Part shown: positions 50,867-60,768 of the stretch, one piece after another | Numbering within the stretch: position 1 is the first letter of the stretch | Layout: every line of letters begins with the position of its first letter | Assembly: GCF_004341375.1 (NCBI RefSeq) | Contig: NZ_SLXO01000006.1 | Span: 1-64,000, forward strand | Length of the DNA: 64,000 bases | DNA from: Rhodothalassium salexigens DSM 2132 | GTDB lineage: Bacteria; Pseudomonadota; Alphaproteobacteria; Sphingomonadales; Rhodothalassiaceae | Direction of reading: 5' to 3' | The notes under the pieces: generated by a model | What the model was told of the DNA's origin: nothing | The model's database searches: none | The model's input: the letters and a program-made list of their open reading frames with translations, nothing else | Made by a program: the position numbers and the translations under genes

Positions 50867-52162
50867 TTATTCCGCCGGGGCGGTGACGGCGCGCGCCGGC
50901 CGCCCCCAGGGGCGCACCAGGGCGGCATAGACCAGCGGCGCGGCGACCATCAGCCCGGTCATCGGGATCAGCGTCGGCAGGGCGGACCCGGCGTCGGCGC
51001 CCTGCCACGCGCCGACCCATTGCAGCACCGCCGCGGCGAACAGCGCCTGCATGGCGCTGAACAGCCCCGACGCCGAGCCGGCGATCAGCGGGGCCGCCGC
51101 GACCGAGCCCGACTGGCTGCCGGGCAGCGCCAGACCGTTGCCGATCATCGCCAGCCCCACCGGGGCGAACAGCCAATAGGGGTTGGCCAGGTCCGACTGG
51201 GCGACCCACAGGGCCGCGGCGGTGGCGGCGATGGACACCAGGGTGCCGAGCGCGATCAACCGGTCATTGCCGATCCGGCTGCCCCAGATCCCGGCGACCA
51301 GATTGCCGGCCATGAAGCCCAGCGGCAGGGTGATGAAATAGGCGCCATAGGCGCTCGGCGGCTGGCCGTAGACGTCCGAGACCAGATAGGGCGCGCCGCC
51401 CAGAAAGGCGAAGAACGCCCCCTGCACCACCACGCCGTGGAGCGCATAGCCCATATAGGCGCGGTTGACGAACAGGCCGCCGAAGTCGCGCGCCATCTGC
51501 GCCGTCGAGGTGCCCCGGTCGGCGAAATGGTGGGTCTCGGGCAGGCGCAGCAACACCAACGCCCACACCAGCGCGGTGATCGCCGCGATGACCGCGAACG
51601 GCCCCCACCAGTCGAACCGCGCGACCGCGAAACCGCCCAGAAACGGCCCGGCCATGGGTGCCAGCATCAAGGCGGCGGTCAGCGTGCCGATCACGCCGGT
51701 CATCCGCTCCGGCCCATAGACGTCCTTGACGATCGCCCGCGCCAAGACCACGCCGGCGGCGGTGCCGGCGGCCTGCAGGATGCGGCCAAAGATGACCACC
51801 TCGATCGACCCGGCCAGGGCGCCGACGATGCTGCCGAACAGGCCAAGCCCGATGGCGAACACCAGGATCGGCCGGCGCCCGAAGCGGTCCGACAACGGCC
51901 CGTAGATCAGCGTGAACACCCCGATCGCCAGCATCGACAGCGAAATCGCCAGTTGCGCGCGGTCGGCGGTCACGCCGAAGGCGTCTTGCACCGCCGGCAG
52001 CGCCGGCATGAACGACGACATGGCCAAGGGCCCGAGCCCCACGGCGATCAGCATGATGGCATAAAAGGCCCATGAGCCGCGCAGGGCGGCCAGACGCGGA
52101 TCGCTGGGCAGGCCGTCCGCCGCCGTGCCGGTGTCTTTCGGGCCGGTCTCGGCCTTGGTCAT
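50867..52162 (-). CDS. Bcr/CflA-type MFS multidrug exporter
   Basis: A 431-residue, 12-helix proton-coupled exporter. The MFS loop motif is GPLSDRFGRRPILV between helices 2 and 3, and the antiporter-type motif C region LMLAPMAGPFLGGF lies in helix 5. It fits drug:H+ antiporter family 1 (Bcr/CflA), with FMPALPAVQDAFGV in helix 1. The ATG at 52162 has AAGGAG five bases up. It converges on the GST genes and follows the M14 gene on the same strand with 139 bases between. The substrate is unknown. Confidence 0.93.
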   Translation of the reverse strand: MTKAETGPKDTGTAADGLPSDPRLAALRGSWAFYAIMLIAVGLGPLAMSSFMPALPAVQDAFGVTADRAQLAISLSMLAIGVFTLIYGPLSDRFGRRPILVFAIGLGLFGSIVGALAGSIEVVIFGRILQAAGTAAGVVLARAIVKDVYGPERMTGVIGTLTAALMLAPMAGPFLGGFAVARFDWWGPFAVIAAITALVWALVLLRLPETHHFADRGTSTAQMARDFGGLFVNRAYMGYALHGVVVQGAFFAFLGGAPYLVSDVYGQPPSAYGAYFITLPLGFMAGNLVAGIWGSRIGNDRLIALGTLVSIAATAAALWVAQSDLANPYWLFAPVGLAMIGNGLALPGSQSGSVAAAPLIAGSASGLFSAMQALFAAAVLQWVGAWQGADAGSALPTLIPMTGLMVAAPLVYAALVRPWGRPARAVTAPAE

Positions 52163-52301
52163 GAGGGCTCCTTCAGACGTGACGTGTGCGCCGGCCTGGC
52201 CCTGAGCGCCAGCCGGACGCGACCAGAGTACGCAGCCACCGGACGGATCAGATGACCCGTCCGGCCTTGCTGGCCCGGCAGCGCGGCGGCGCCCGCCCGG
52301 G

Positions 52302-54995
52302 TCAGGGCAGCGGGCGGGCGTGGGCCGCACCGCGGAACACCGCGTTGACCAGCAACAGGTCGAGCCCACGCTGATAGCCGCGCACCGCGATGTCCTGAGT
52401 GATCGCCACCATATAGCCGCGGCCCGCGGGCTCGACCGCCATCAACGGTTTATAGGCCAGTTGCTTGGCGCTTTCGTCCCAGACCACGCCGCTGGCGACG
52501 ATCGCGTCGGCGCCGACAAAGCGCACCACATTGGTGCCCTGGTCGCGGGTCAGCGGCGCATAGATGTCGCGACCCTCGACCAGCGCGTGCACGGTGTCGC
52601 CGAGGCCCGCCGCCATCCAATGGTCGGGGTCGGCCTCGGCACGCAGGATCGCGCCGGGCAGCCGCTCGGGCGCCGGCTCGTCGGGCGTCACCGCCCGATC
52701 ATAGCCCGCCGCGTCGGCGATCTCGGTGCCCGGCGCGCGCGCCGCATCGTCGGCATTGTCCGTGGCCTTGGCGGCCTCCTCGTCCTTAGCGGCGATCTCC
52801 CGGCGCAGGCCCATCAACTGCATCTCCGGGTCACCGAGAAAGCGGTTGGCCGCCCCCAGACCGATCACCACACCGCCGCGGCCGACGAAATCGCGCAACA
52901 CCCCGGCCAGCCGCTCGCCGCCGACCTGACCGTAGGACACCCAGCCTTGGGACGGCAGGATCAGCACATCATAGCCTTCTAGTCCGGCGCGCGCGATCGT
53001 CGACACGCGCAGCGGCGCCACCGGATAGCCGTAACGCCGTTCGAGCACATAGCGGGTATTGCCGGCCGAATAGGACGAGGTGCCGTCGTCCCAAGCGATC
53101 GCCACGCGCGGCGCCTTCATCGTTCGAACGTTGCGCGAGCCGAAATTGGGCCCTTCGGTGACCCAACTGCTGTCGACGCCGATGACGTTGGCCCCGGTCT
53201 CGGCCGCCAGCCGCGCCAGCCGCTGGGGCAGATCGGCGGCATTGTCCTCGGTCTTGAAGATCAGCGTGCCGCGCGGATAGCCGCGCTCGTCATGGGTAAA
53301 GGCCAGGTCGGTGCTCATGACGCTCAAACCGTCGGCGAGCGCCCGGCCCAGCAGTTTCGACGCACCCTCGCCGCCCCACGGCACCAGAAAAGCAACCCGG
53401 GCGTCGAGATTGGCCACCGTGCCGGGCGGCACCGTGGCGCCGTCGACGGCCACCGTGTCGGCGTCGACCGACTGCCCACAGGCCACCGCCTCGGCGCCCA
53501 GCAACAGCGGCAGCGACCAGGCGGTGACGTCGTACATCTCCACCTCCAGCCCCTTGGCGCGCCGGCGCTGCTGTTCGACCATGAACTCGTCGTCGACGGG
53601 GATGTCGCGATCAAGCAGCACGCGCGCCAGGCGCTTTTGCGGCTGGGCCAGATCGACCACATAGCTGCCGGCCGGGTAAGACACCCGACAGGCGCGGAAA
53701 TCGGCGGTCGCGCGCCCCACCTCAATGCCCTGTTCGGCGATCAGCGCGGCCAGCACGTCGGCCTGCGGCCCGGCGGGCAGCACGAAGCTGCGCACGTCTT
53801 CCGACCGGCCTTCCTCGACCGCGCTCAGCCGGAAATCGTAGAACGCGTCCCAAAACCGTGCGCGGTTGCGTGACGTGACCTCGGCCGCCGACAGGGAGGC
53901 CAGGAAATGGTTGCGCACGCCCTCGGCATAGGTCAGCAGGTCGCCGTCGTCCTGGCGGAACACCAGCCCGCGCGCCGACGCCTGCTCGTAGGTTTGCGAC
54001 AGCGAGCCGTAGTAGCTGGGCCAGGTGTCGCCATAGCCCGGGTAGAAACTGTCGAACACCTCGCGGGTGAAATAGTCGATACCGAACCGGTCGAACCACG
54101 CCGCCGTGTTCTTGGAGATGAGCGTTTTGTTCTCGCGCAGGCTGCGGGGCTGGTGCAGGTTGATGGGCTCGGCCGACGGCGCGAAATAATAGGTGCTGTC
54201 GCCGCCCATCTCGTGCGCGTCCACATAAGACAGCGGCAGCCAGTCGAGCAACGCCGCCACCTTGCCGCGGGTCTCGGGCTGGGTCAGCGCGATCCAGTCG
54301 CGGTTGAGGTCGAACAGATAGTGGTTGCCGCGCCCGCCGGGCCAAGGTTCGTCATGCTCGGCAATGCGCCGGTCGGCCATGGGCTCAAGGCCCAGCGCCT
54401 GCTCGAACGTGTGGATGAACCGCGCGCGCCCGTCCGGGTTCTGCATCGGATCGATGAACACGATGGAATTGTCGAGGATTTGGGTCACCCGCTCGTCGCC
54501 GCGCGACGCCAGCAGGTGATAGGCGGTCAGCACAGCGGCGTCGGTCGAACTGATTTCGTTGCCGTGCACCGCGTAGCTCAGCCAGGTGGTTGCCGGCAGC
54601 GTCTCGATCAGTTTGGCGGCCGCCCGCCCGTCGGTCTTGCGCGGGTCGGCGACTTTTTGGATATCGGCGCGGATGGCGTCGAGGCGCGCCATGGTCTCGG
54701 GCTTGGCGATGATGGCGTAGACCAGCGGCCGGCCCTCCCAGCTTTCGGCGTACCGGACGATCCGCATGCTATCGGGGCGCGCCTCGGCCAGCGCGCGCAG
54801 ATAGGTCAACACCTCGCCGGGCTTGGTGATGTCTTCTCCGACCGCGTGGCCGATCACCCGTTCGAGCGTCGGCACCGCGGGGTCATAGTCGGCGCCGGGG
54901 AAGTAGAAGTCGGCGTCGACGGCGCGGCCGGCTGGGCCGGTCCAGACAACCGCCAAGGCCGCCAGGGCCATAAGCACGGGACGGATCGCACGCAT
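52302..54995 (-). CDS. Large secreted M14-type zinc carboxypeptidase with GATase-like C-terminal domain
   Basis: An 897-residue secreted protein. A signal peptide (PVLMALAALAVVWTGPAGRA) precedes an M14 domain with the zinc ligands His144 and Glu147 (YAVHGNEISSTD) and His261 (YVDAHEMGGDS), plus the usual FIDPMQNPDGR and LFDLNRDW. Roughly residues 600-750 hold a class-I-amidotransferase-like Rossmann fold (VAIAWDDGTSSYSAGNTRYVLE, YDVLILPSQGWVSYGQVGG, GGVVIGLGAANRFLG), as in several bacterial M14 enzymes. GGGAG precedes the ATG. It probably degrades peptides or peptidoglycan in the periplasm. Divergent from the methyltransferase gene. Confidence 0.9.
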   Translation of the reverse strand: MRAIRPVLMALAALAVVWTGPAGRAVDADFYFPGADYDPAVPTLERVIGHAVGEDITKPGEVLTYLRALAEARPDSMRIVRYAESWEGRPLVYAIIAKPETMARLDAIRADIQKVADPRKTDGRAAAKLIETLPATTWLSYAVHGNEISSTDAAVLTAYHLLASRGDERVTQILDNSIVFIDPMQNPDGRARFIHTFEQALGLEPMADRRIAEHDEPWPGGRGNHYLFDLNRDWIALTQPETRGKVAALLDWLPLSYVDAHEMGGDSTYYFAPSAEPINLHQPRSLRENKTLISKNTAAWFDRFGIDYFTREVFDSFYPGYGDTWPSYYGSLSQTYEQASARGLVFRQDDGDLLTYAEGVRNHFLASLSAAEVTSRNRARFWDAFYDFRLSAVEEGRSEDVRSFVLPAGPQADVLAALIAEQGIEVGRATADFRACRVSYPAGSYVVDLAQPQKRLARVLLDRDIPVDDEFMVEQQRRRAKGLEVEMYDVTAWSLPLLLGAEAVACGQSVDADTVAVDGATVPPGTVANLDARVAFLVPWGGEGASKLLGRALADGLSVMSTDLAFTHDERGYPRGTLIFKTEDNAADLPQRLARLAAETGANVIGVDSSWVTEGPNFGSRNVRTMKAPRVAIAWDDGTSSYSAGNTRYVLERRYGYPVAPLRVSTIARAGLEGYDVLILPSQGWVSYGQVGGERLAGVLRDFVGRGGVVIGLGAANRFLGDPEMQLMGLRREIAAKDEEAAKATDNADDAARAPGTEIADAAGYDRAVTPDEPAPERLPGAILRAEADPDHWMAAGLGDTVHALVEGRDIYAPLTRDQGTNVVRFVGADAIVASGVVWDESAKQLAYKPLMAVEPAGRGYMVAITQDIAVRGYQRGLDLLLVNAVFRGAAHARPLP

Positions 54996-55115
54996 CGGTT
55001 TCTCCCTGTTGATCGCTGGGCGTTTTGTTGATTGGCTTTCTTCGGTACCTGAAAAATCGCCGCAGGCAAAGCAGGCGCCGTTGCATCGCGCCAACGGCGC
55101 GGGCATCTTGATGCC

Positions 55116-56162
55116 ATGGCGAGCATGATCGAAACGAGCCGGTATGCCGCGCGGCAGGCGGTGCGGCTGGCGTGGTACGGCGGGCAATATGTGGTCACCC
55201 GGCGCCAGGCGCTCCGGACCATCACCGAGGCGGAAAAAAGCTACCGCCCGCAAGGTCGGTTTCCCGATGTGGCCGGCATTGCCGGCGCCATGACCGAGTT
55301 GTTCGAACGCGACCTGGCCAATGTGGCCGCCGGCGTCTATCCGCTGCCCGAGCTGACCCACGGCCCGCGCGACGCCCTGGCGCTGGCCCGTCGCTACTTC
55401 GCCGACGTGGACGCGGTGACCGAGCGGCGCCTGCGCCACGGCCACAGCGAGGTCCGCGACCAGCCGGAAGCCCAGGACGGCGACTATCCGCGCTATTACC
55501 TGCAAAACTTTCACTATCAGTCGGGCGGCTGGCTGTCGGACGACAGCGCGGTGCTTTACGACCATCAGGTGGAGGTGCTGTTCACCGGCACCGCCGACGC
55601 CATGCGGCGCATGGCCCTGCCCTATCTGAAAGACGCGCTCGACCTGTCGCACCACGCGCCGCGGCCGCGCCTGCTTGACGTGGCCAGCGGCACCGGGCGC
55701 TTCCTGCATTGGGTCAAGCGCGCGATCCCACGCGCCCGGCTGACCGCGCTCGACCTGTCGGCGCCCTATCTGGCGCGCGCCCGGGCGACCGTGGCGTCGC
55801 TGCGCACCGTCCAGGCGCCGGCCGAAGCGATGCCGCTGGCCGACGGCGTCTATGACGCCGTGACCTCGGTCTATCTGTTCCACGAACTGCCGCCCAAGGT
55901 GCGCGGCCGGGTGGCCGCCGAGATGGCGCGGGTGGTGCGCCCGGGCGGCCGGCTGGTGGTGGTCGACGCGCTCCAGCACGGCGACCGCGACGACTTCGAC
56001 GGCATGCTGGAGATGTTCCCGATCCGCTTCCACGAGCCCTATTTCGCCAGCTACTCGACCACCGACATGCCGGCCCTGTTCGAAGCGGCGGGCCTCGACA
56101 CGGTGGCCGTCGAGCCCGCCTTCCTGTCCAAGGTGTTCGTGTTCGACAAGCCGGCCCGCTGA
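55116..56162 (+). CDS. Class I SAM-dependent methyltransferase
   Basis: A 348-residue methyltransferase. Residues about 185-345 form the SAM-binding fold: motif I RLLDVASGTGRFLHW, TALDLSAPYLARARA after the second strand, DAVTSVYLFHELPPKV and VVRPGGRLVVVDALQHGD. The N-terminal 180 residues are a conserved extra domain (YYLQNFHYQSGGWLSDDSA) seen in a group of alphaproteobacterial and cyanobacterial enzymes. The substrate is unknown, possibly a lipid or quinone. The ATG at 55116 lacks a good Shine-Dalgarno site; the next ATG (55125) is equally possible. Confidence 0.85.
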   Translation: MASMIETSRYAARQAVRLAWYGGQYVVTRRQALRTITEAEKSYRPQGRFPDVAGIAGAMTELFERDLANVAAGVYPLPELTHGPRDALALARRYFADVDAVTERRLRHGHSEVRDQPEAQDGDYPRYYLQNFHYQSGGWLSDDSAVLYDHQVEVLFTGTADAMRRMALPYLKDALDLSHHAPRPRLLDVASGTGRFLHWVKRAIPRARLTALDLSAPYLARARATVASLRTVQAPAEAMPLADGVYDAVTSVYLFHELPPKVRGRVAAEMARVVRPGGRLVVVDALQHGDRDDFDGMLEMFPIRFHEPYFASYSTTDMPALFEAAGLDTVAVEPAFLSKVFVFDKPAR

Positions 56163-56344
56163 CCGGGCCGCAGGGCCGGCCCCACCGACCCCGCGTCGCC
56201 GACAAGACGTCGCCGACCAACCCCTGTCGACCGCCCGCTGCCGCCCACAAAAAAGAGAGCAAAAAGGTCTTCTTTTGTCCTGGGCGGACCTCGGCGGTCC
56301 GTGTTAGGGTCAACCCGTGTCCAGCCCAGCCACGGAGGCCCCCG

Positions 56345-57877
56345 ATGGAAGACCATGCCGCCGCCCGGGCCGCGGCGCCCGACCGCCCAGGCGCCAGCCC
56401 GCTCGCCTTCGACAACAGCTATGCGCGCCTGCCCGACCGGTTCTTCGCCCGGCTCGCCCCGACGCCGGTCAGCGAGCCGCGGCTGTTGCGGGTCAACCAT
56501 GGGCTGGCCGAACGGCTGGGCACCAACGCGGCCGCCCTTTCCACCGCCGCCGGCGTGGCGATGCTGGCGGGCAACCGGGTACCGTCGGGCGCCGAGCCGC
56601 TGGCCATGGCCTATGCCGGCCACCAGTTCGGCCAGTACAACCCGCAACTGGGCGACGGCCGCGCGCTGCTGCTGGGCGAGGTGGTCGGCACCGACGGCGT
56701 GCGCTACGACATCCAACTGAAGGGCTCGGGCCGCACCCCGTTCTCGCGCATGGGCGATGGCCGCTCGGCGCTCGGCCCGGTGATCCGCGAATACATCGTC
56801 TCGGAGGCCATGGCGGCGCTGGGCGTGCCCACCACCCGCGCGCTCGCCATGGTGGCCACCGGCGACCGGGTGCTGCGCCAGGACGGCCCCGAACCGGGCG
56901 GCGTCATGACCCGGGTGGCGCGCGGCCATGTGCGCATCGGCACGTTCGAGTTTTTCCGCAACCAGGGCGACCTGGACGCCCTCCGCCGGCTGGCCGACTA
57001 TGTGATCGACCGGCACTATCCCGACGTGACCAGCGCCGAGCGCCCCTATCTCGCCCTGCTCGACGCCGTGGTCGCGGCCCAGGCGGACCTGGTGGCGGCG
57101 TGGCTCGCGGTCGGCTTCATCCACGGGGTGATGAACACCGACAATTGCGGCATCGCCGGCGAGACCATCGACTATGGCCCGTGCGCGTTCATGGACCGCT
57201 ACCACCCCGAGACCGTCTACAGTTCGATCGACCTGGGCGGGCGCTACGCCTTCAACCGCCAGCCCCAGATCGCCCAGTGGAACCTGGCCCGCTTCGCCGA
57301 ATGCCTGTTGCCGTTGATCGCCGACGACCCGCAGGACGCGATCCCCGACGCCGAGGCGGCGCTGTCGCGCTTCGCCGCCCGGTTCGACGCCGCCCACATA
57401 GGCAGCCTGCGCGCCAAGCTCGGCCTGGCGACCGCCGAAGACGACGACCACACCCTGGCGCTCGACCTGTTGGCGACCATGGCCGACAACCGCGCCGACT
57501 TCACCCTGACCTTCCGCCGGCTGTCGGACCTGGACGGCGCCGACCCCGGCCCCGCCGGCGACGCGCCGGTGCGTGCCCTGTTCGACGATCCCGAGGCCTT
57601 CGACGCCTGGGCCGCGCGCTGGCGCGCCCGCCTGGGCCGCGAAACCCGCGACGACCGCGCGCGCCAGGCCGCCATGCGCGCGACCAATCCCGCCTTCATC
57701 CCGCGCAACCACCGCATCCAACAGGCGATCGACGCCGCCTATGACGGCCACATGGGCGTCATCGACGACCTGATGGCGGTCTTGTCGCGGCCCTATGACG
57801 ACCAGCCGGCCTTCGCCGCCTACGCCGAGCCGCCCCAGCCCCACGAAGTGGTCCAGCAAACCTTCTGCGGCACCTGA
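56345..57877 (+). CDS. selO: Protein adenylyltransferase SelO
   Basis: A 510-residue pseudokinase-fold enzyme that transfers AMP from ATP to protein hydroxyls and takes part in redox stress responses. Signatures include FDNSYARLPDRFFARLAPTP, MAYAGHQFGQYNPQLGDGRA, LKGSGRTPFSRMGDGRSALG, and the metal-binding GVMNTDNCGIAGETIDYGP. The last residues are FCGT: a Cys stands third from the end, where many SelO proteins have selenocysteine or cysteine. Length is normal. The gene starts 182 bases after the methyltransferase. Confidence 0.95.
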   Translation: MEDHAAARAAAPDRPGASPLAFDNSYARLPDRFFARLAPTPVSEPRLLRVNHGLAERLGTNAAALSTAAGVAMLAGNRVPSGAEPLAMAYAGHQFGQYNPQLGDGRALLLGEVVGTDGVRYDIQLKGSGRTPFSRMGDGRSALGPVIREYIVSEAMAALGVPTTRALAMVATGDRVLRQDGPEPGGVMTRVARGHVRIGTFEFFRNQGDLDALRRLADYVIDRHYPDVTSAERPYLALLDAVVAAQADLVAAWLAVGFIHGVMNTDNCGIAGETIDYGPCAFMDRYHPETVYSSIDLGGRYAFNRQPQIAQWNLARFAECLLPLIADDPQDAIPDAEAALSRFAARFDAAHIGSLRAKLGLATAEDDDHTLALDLLATMADNRADFTLTFRRLSDLDGADPGPAGDAPVRALFDDPEAFDAWAARWRARLGRETRDDRARQAAMRATNPAFIPRNHRIQQAIDAAYDGHMGVIDDLMAVLSRPYDDQPAFAAYAEPPQPHEVVQQTFCGT

Positions 57878-58095
57878 GCGCAGCCCACCAACCCAGCCCG
57901 GCATCGTGACCCGCGGCGGGCCGGGCGCGCCATCGCCTTGCCCCGCGCGGACCGCTGGCGATGCGATTGGGTCGGGCGGGCGGCGGCCGGCGCCCTGCCG
58001 GCCATCCGAGGCGCGCAAACCGCCCCGTCCCCGCTTGCGCCACCCGACCGCCCGGGCCGGTCGAGAGCCCGTCCGCCCCGCGCTCGGCAGAGGCT

Positions 58096-58127
58096 CCGGG
58101 AAGGCCCGCTTTGCCGCGCCTTCCCGG
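58096..58127 (+). terminator. Hairpin downstream of selO
   Basis: A perfect 10-base-pair stem CCGGGAAGGC / GCCTTCCCGG with a 12-base loop. It is more than 200 bases beyond selO and lacks a T-run, so it may instead insulate bchE from read-through. Confidence 0.4.
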
Positions 58128-58157
58128 CGGTCGGACTCATCGCTTGACAGCGCCGAC

Positions 58158-58201
58158 TGTCAAGCAAAGTTGACATTGATTTGTGTCAAGTCGCGGTGAC
58201 G
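58158..58201 (+). promoter_or_regulatory. Tandem PpsR/CrtJ boxes and an FNR-like box before bchE
   Basis: TGT-N12-ACA at 58158-58175 is a perfect PpsR/CrtJ match with extended symmetry (TGTCAA...TTGACA). A second, TGT-N12-ACG at 58184-58201, differs at one base. Between them TTGAT-TTGT-GTCAA (58176-58189) matches the FNR consensus at nine of ten positions. PpsR/CrtJ represses photopigment genes under oxygen and FNR-type proteins activate some of them without oxygen, which fits an anaerobic cyclase gene starting at 58250. Confidence 0.72.
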
Positions 58202-58249
58202 GCAGTGGTGGCACGTTTACGCTCAAGTGATTGATTCGGGAGCGAGCCA

Positions 58250-60022
58250 ATGCGCATTCTGCTGATCCATCCCAATTATCTGTCCGGCGGGGCGGAAATC
58301 GCAGGCAGCTGGCCGCCTGCCTGGGTCGCCTATCTGACCGGCCCGCTCAATGTGGCCGGGTTCGAAGACATCCACTTCGTCGACGCCATGACCGACAAGA
58401 TGGATGAGGACCAGATCCGGGCCAAGATCAAGGAAATCCAACCCGACATTGTGGGCACCACGGCGATCACGCCGTCGATCTACAAGGCCGAGCGGATCCT
58501 GGAAATCGCCAAGGAAGAGCTGCCCGATTGCGTGGCGATCCTGGGCGGCATCCACGCCACGTTCATGTACAAGCAGGTGCTGAGCGAGGCGCCGTGGATC
58601 GACGCCATCATCCGCGGCGAAGGCGAGGAGATCATGGTCAACCTCGTGGAGGCGATCCACGAAGGTCGCTGGCCCAGCGACCGCGATCAGATCCGCGGGC
58701 TGGCCTATCGCGACGGCGACCAGATCGTCGCCACCCCGGCGGCGCCGACGGTCAAGAACCTGGACGCCATCAAGCCCAACTGGGACATTCTGGAGTGGCA
58801 CAAATATATCTACGTGCCGCTCAACAAGCGCGTCGCCATCCCCAACATGGCGCGCGGCTGCCCGTTCACCTGCTCGTTCTGCAGCCAGTGGAAGTTCTGG
58901 CGCGACTATCGCATCCGCGACCCCAAGGCGGTGGTCGACGAGATCGAAGAGCTGGTCGAAAAGCACGATGTGGGCTTCTTCATCCTGGCCGACGAAGAAC
59001 CGACCATCAATCGCAAGAAGTTCATCCAGTTCTGTGAAGAGCTGATCGCACGCGGCCTGCCGGACAAGGTGCAGTGGGGCATCAACACCCGGGTCACCGA
59101 CGTGATGCGCGACGAAGAGCTGCTGCCCTTCTACCGCAAGGCCGGCATGGTGCACGTGTCGCTGGGCACGGAAGCCGCCGCGCAGCTCAAGCTCAACCTG
59201 TTCAACAAAGAAACCACGATCGAGCAGAACAAGAAGGCGATCCGCCTGCTGCGCGAAGCCGATATCGTGGTCGAAGCCCAGTTCATCGTCGGCCTGGAAA
59301 ACGAGACCGCCGAGACGCTGGAAGAAACCTATCGCATGGCCGAGGACTGGAAGCCGGACCTGGCCAACTGGGCCATGTACACGCCCTGGCCGTTCTCGAC
59401 CCTGTTCGAGGAACTGGACGACAAGGTCGAGATCTTCGACTTCGAGAAGTACAATTTCGTCACCCCGATCATCAAGCCCGAGGCCATGGACCGGGGCGAA
59501 TTGCTCGACCGGGTGATGAACAACTATCGCCGCTTCTACATGAAGAAGGCGCTGTTCTCCTACCCGTGGAAGGGCACCGGCTACCGGCGCAAGTATCTGC
59601 TCGGCTGTCTCAAGGCGTTCCTCAAGGCCGGCGTGCAGCGCAGCTTCTACGATCTGGGCCGGGTCAACTATTGGGGCCCGCAGTCGAAGGGCAAGGTGGA
59701 CTTCGCCTTCGACGAAACCCGCAAGATCGCCAAGGCGCAGTGGGACGATTGGGAATCCGCCGCCGACAAGGCCGCGCGCAAGCGTGCCCACAAGGCGTCG
59801 CTCAACTCGCTTGAGGGCAAGATGGACGACACCGTCGGCGTGGTTTCGACAGAATCTGCCCAACCGACCGCCGCGCCGGCGACCGAACCGGCCGCAGCCC
59901 CCAAGGCGTGCGGTGGCGGCGACCAACAGATGAGCGACGAGCAACTCGAAGCGCTCGCCAACGCGTCCGTGGCCGAGGCTGACCCGCAGCCCAAGGCACG
60001 GGCGGAATCCGAGCCGGCATGA
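58250..60022 (+). CDS. bchE: Anaerobic Mg-protoporphyrin IX monomethyl ester oxidative cyclase
   Basis: Forms ring E of bacteriochlorophyll without oxygen, using water as oxygen source with a 4Fe-4S cluster and cobalamin. The 590 residues begin with a B12-binding-like domain ([37 protein letters not shown]). The radical SAM core has Cys204, Cys208 and Cys211 ([14 protein letters not shown]). The C-terminal region carries the BchE-typical [14 protein letters not shown] and then an Ala/Pro-rich tail from about residue 525. GGGAG precedes the ATG. It opens the bchE-bchJ group. An organism with BchE can make bacteriochlorophyll at low oxygen. Confidence 0.96.
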   Translation: MRILLIHPNYLSGGAEIAGSWPPAWVAYLTGPLNVAGFEDIHFVDAMTDKMDEDQIRAKIKEIQPDIVGTTAITPSIYKAERILEIAKEELPDCVAILGGIHATFMYKQVLSEAPWIDAIIRGEGEEIMVNLVEAIHEGRWPSDRDQIRGLAYRDGDQIVATPAAPTVKNLDAIKPNWDILEWHKYIYVPLNKRVAIPNMARGCPFTCSFCSQWKFWRDYRIRDPKAVVDEIEELVEKHDVGFFILADEEPTINRKKFIQFCEELIARGLPDKVQWGINTRVTDVMRDEELLPFYRKAGMVHVSLGTEAAAQLKLNLFNKETTIEQNKKAIRLLREADIVVEAQFIVGLENETAETLEETYRMAEDWKPDLANWAMYTPWPFSTLFEELDDKVEIFDFEKYNFVTPIIKPEAMDRGELLDRVMNNYRRFYMKKALFSYPWKGTGYRRKYLLGCLKAFLKAGVQRSFYDLGRVNYWGPQSKGKVDFAFDETRKIAKAQWDDWESAADKAARKRAHKASLNSLEGKMDDTVGVVSTESAQPTAAPATEPAAAPKACGGGDQQMSDEQLEALANASVAEADPQPKARAESEPA

Positions 60023-60033
60023 GGACTTGAACC

Positions 60034-60669
60034 ATGCCGGACACACACATGCCCGCCGGGATCGATCAAGAACCGTTCAGTCGTGCGGACGGCGCTCGGG
60101 TCGGTCCTAATGCGGTGATCCAGACAGCCGAGGCCCTTGAGGCCTTGGAGGGCGAGGGGGCAACCGCGGTTATTTTCGGGGCCGCGGGACTCGCCCATTA
60201 TCTGGCATCACCGCCGGCGAGCATGGTGGCGGAAAGCGAAGCGGCAAGGCTGCACCACGCCGTTTTCGCGCATCTGCCACCGGACCGGGCTCGCGCAGCT
60301 TCGGCTGAGGCGGGGCGGCGGACGGGAGACTACATCCTCGCCCACCGACTGCCGGGCCCGGTCCAACATATTCTTAAGCTCCTGCCGCCAAAACTGTCGG
60401 CGAAGATCCTGATGAAGGCGATCGAAAAGCACGCCTGGACGTTCGCCGGATCGGGACAGATGACCGGACGGGCCGGAGCGCCGTGCGTGATCGAGATCGC
60501 CAACAACCCCCTGGCGACCCCCGATTGTCCCTGGCACAGCGCCGTGTTCGAGCGGTTGTTCCAGGAACTGGTCACGCCGCGCGCCCGGGTCACCAGCACC
60601 GCTTGCTGCCACCGGGGCGACCCGGTATGCCGGTTCGTGATCACCCTGGACGGCCGCCGGGCGAGCTGA
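60034..60669 (+). CDS. bchJ: BchJ, V4R-domain bacteriochlorophyll synthesis protein
   Basis: A 211-residue protein that assists divinyl-chlorophyllide/protochlorophyllide handling; it was first described as the 4-vinyl reductase, but is now seen as a substrate carrier or helper. The N-terminal half is helical (NAVIQTAEALEALEGEG, AHYLASPPASMVAESEA). The C-terminal V4R domain (FAGSGQMTGRAGAPCVIEIA to STACCHRGDPVCRFVITL) has conserved Cys residues. It starts 11 bases after bchE, the order found in Rhodobacter (bchE-bchJ). Confidence 0.92.
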   Translation: MPDTHMPAGIDQEPFSRADGARVGPNAVIQTAEALEALEGEGATAVIFGAAGLAHYLASPPASMVAESEAARLHHAVFAHLPPDRARAASAEAGRRTGDYILAHRLPGPVQHILKLLPPKLSAKILMKAIEKHAWTFAGSGQMTGRAGAPCVIEIANNPLATPDCPWHSAVFERLFQELVTPRARVTSTACCHRGDPVCRFVITLDGRRAS

Positions 60670-60768
60670 CCGCACCCCGCCGCGGCCTATGCGGGTCCCC
60701 GGGACCGTCGGCCCCCACCCGGCGACCGACCGCCGGGCCCTGTATCGAGGATAGGAGGCTAGAGCCCC

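Larger units (their letters stand above)
57878..58249. other. Gap between selO and bchE: terminator and photosynthesis promoter region
   Basis: No gene is seen. The first 200 bases are GC-rich without features except the hairpin at 58096-58127. The last 110 bases drop in GC and carry the TGT-N12-ACA and FNR-like boxes described separately, then GGGAG before bchE. Confidence 0.75.

Noticed and set aside
58209-58224. TGGCACG-type sequence resembling a sigma-54 promoter before bchE
   Set aside because: The GG-to-GC spacing is one base short and the -12 TTGC element is missing.
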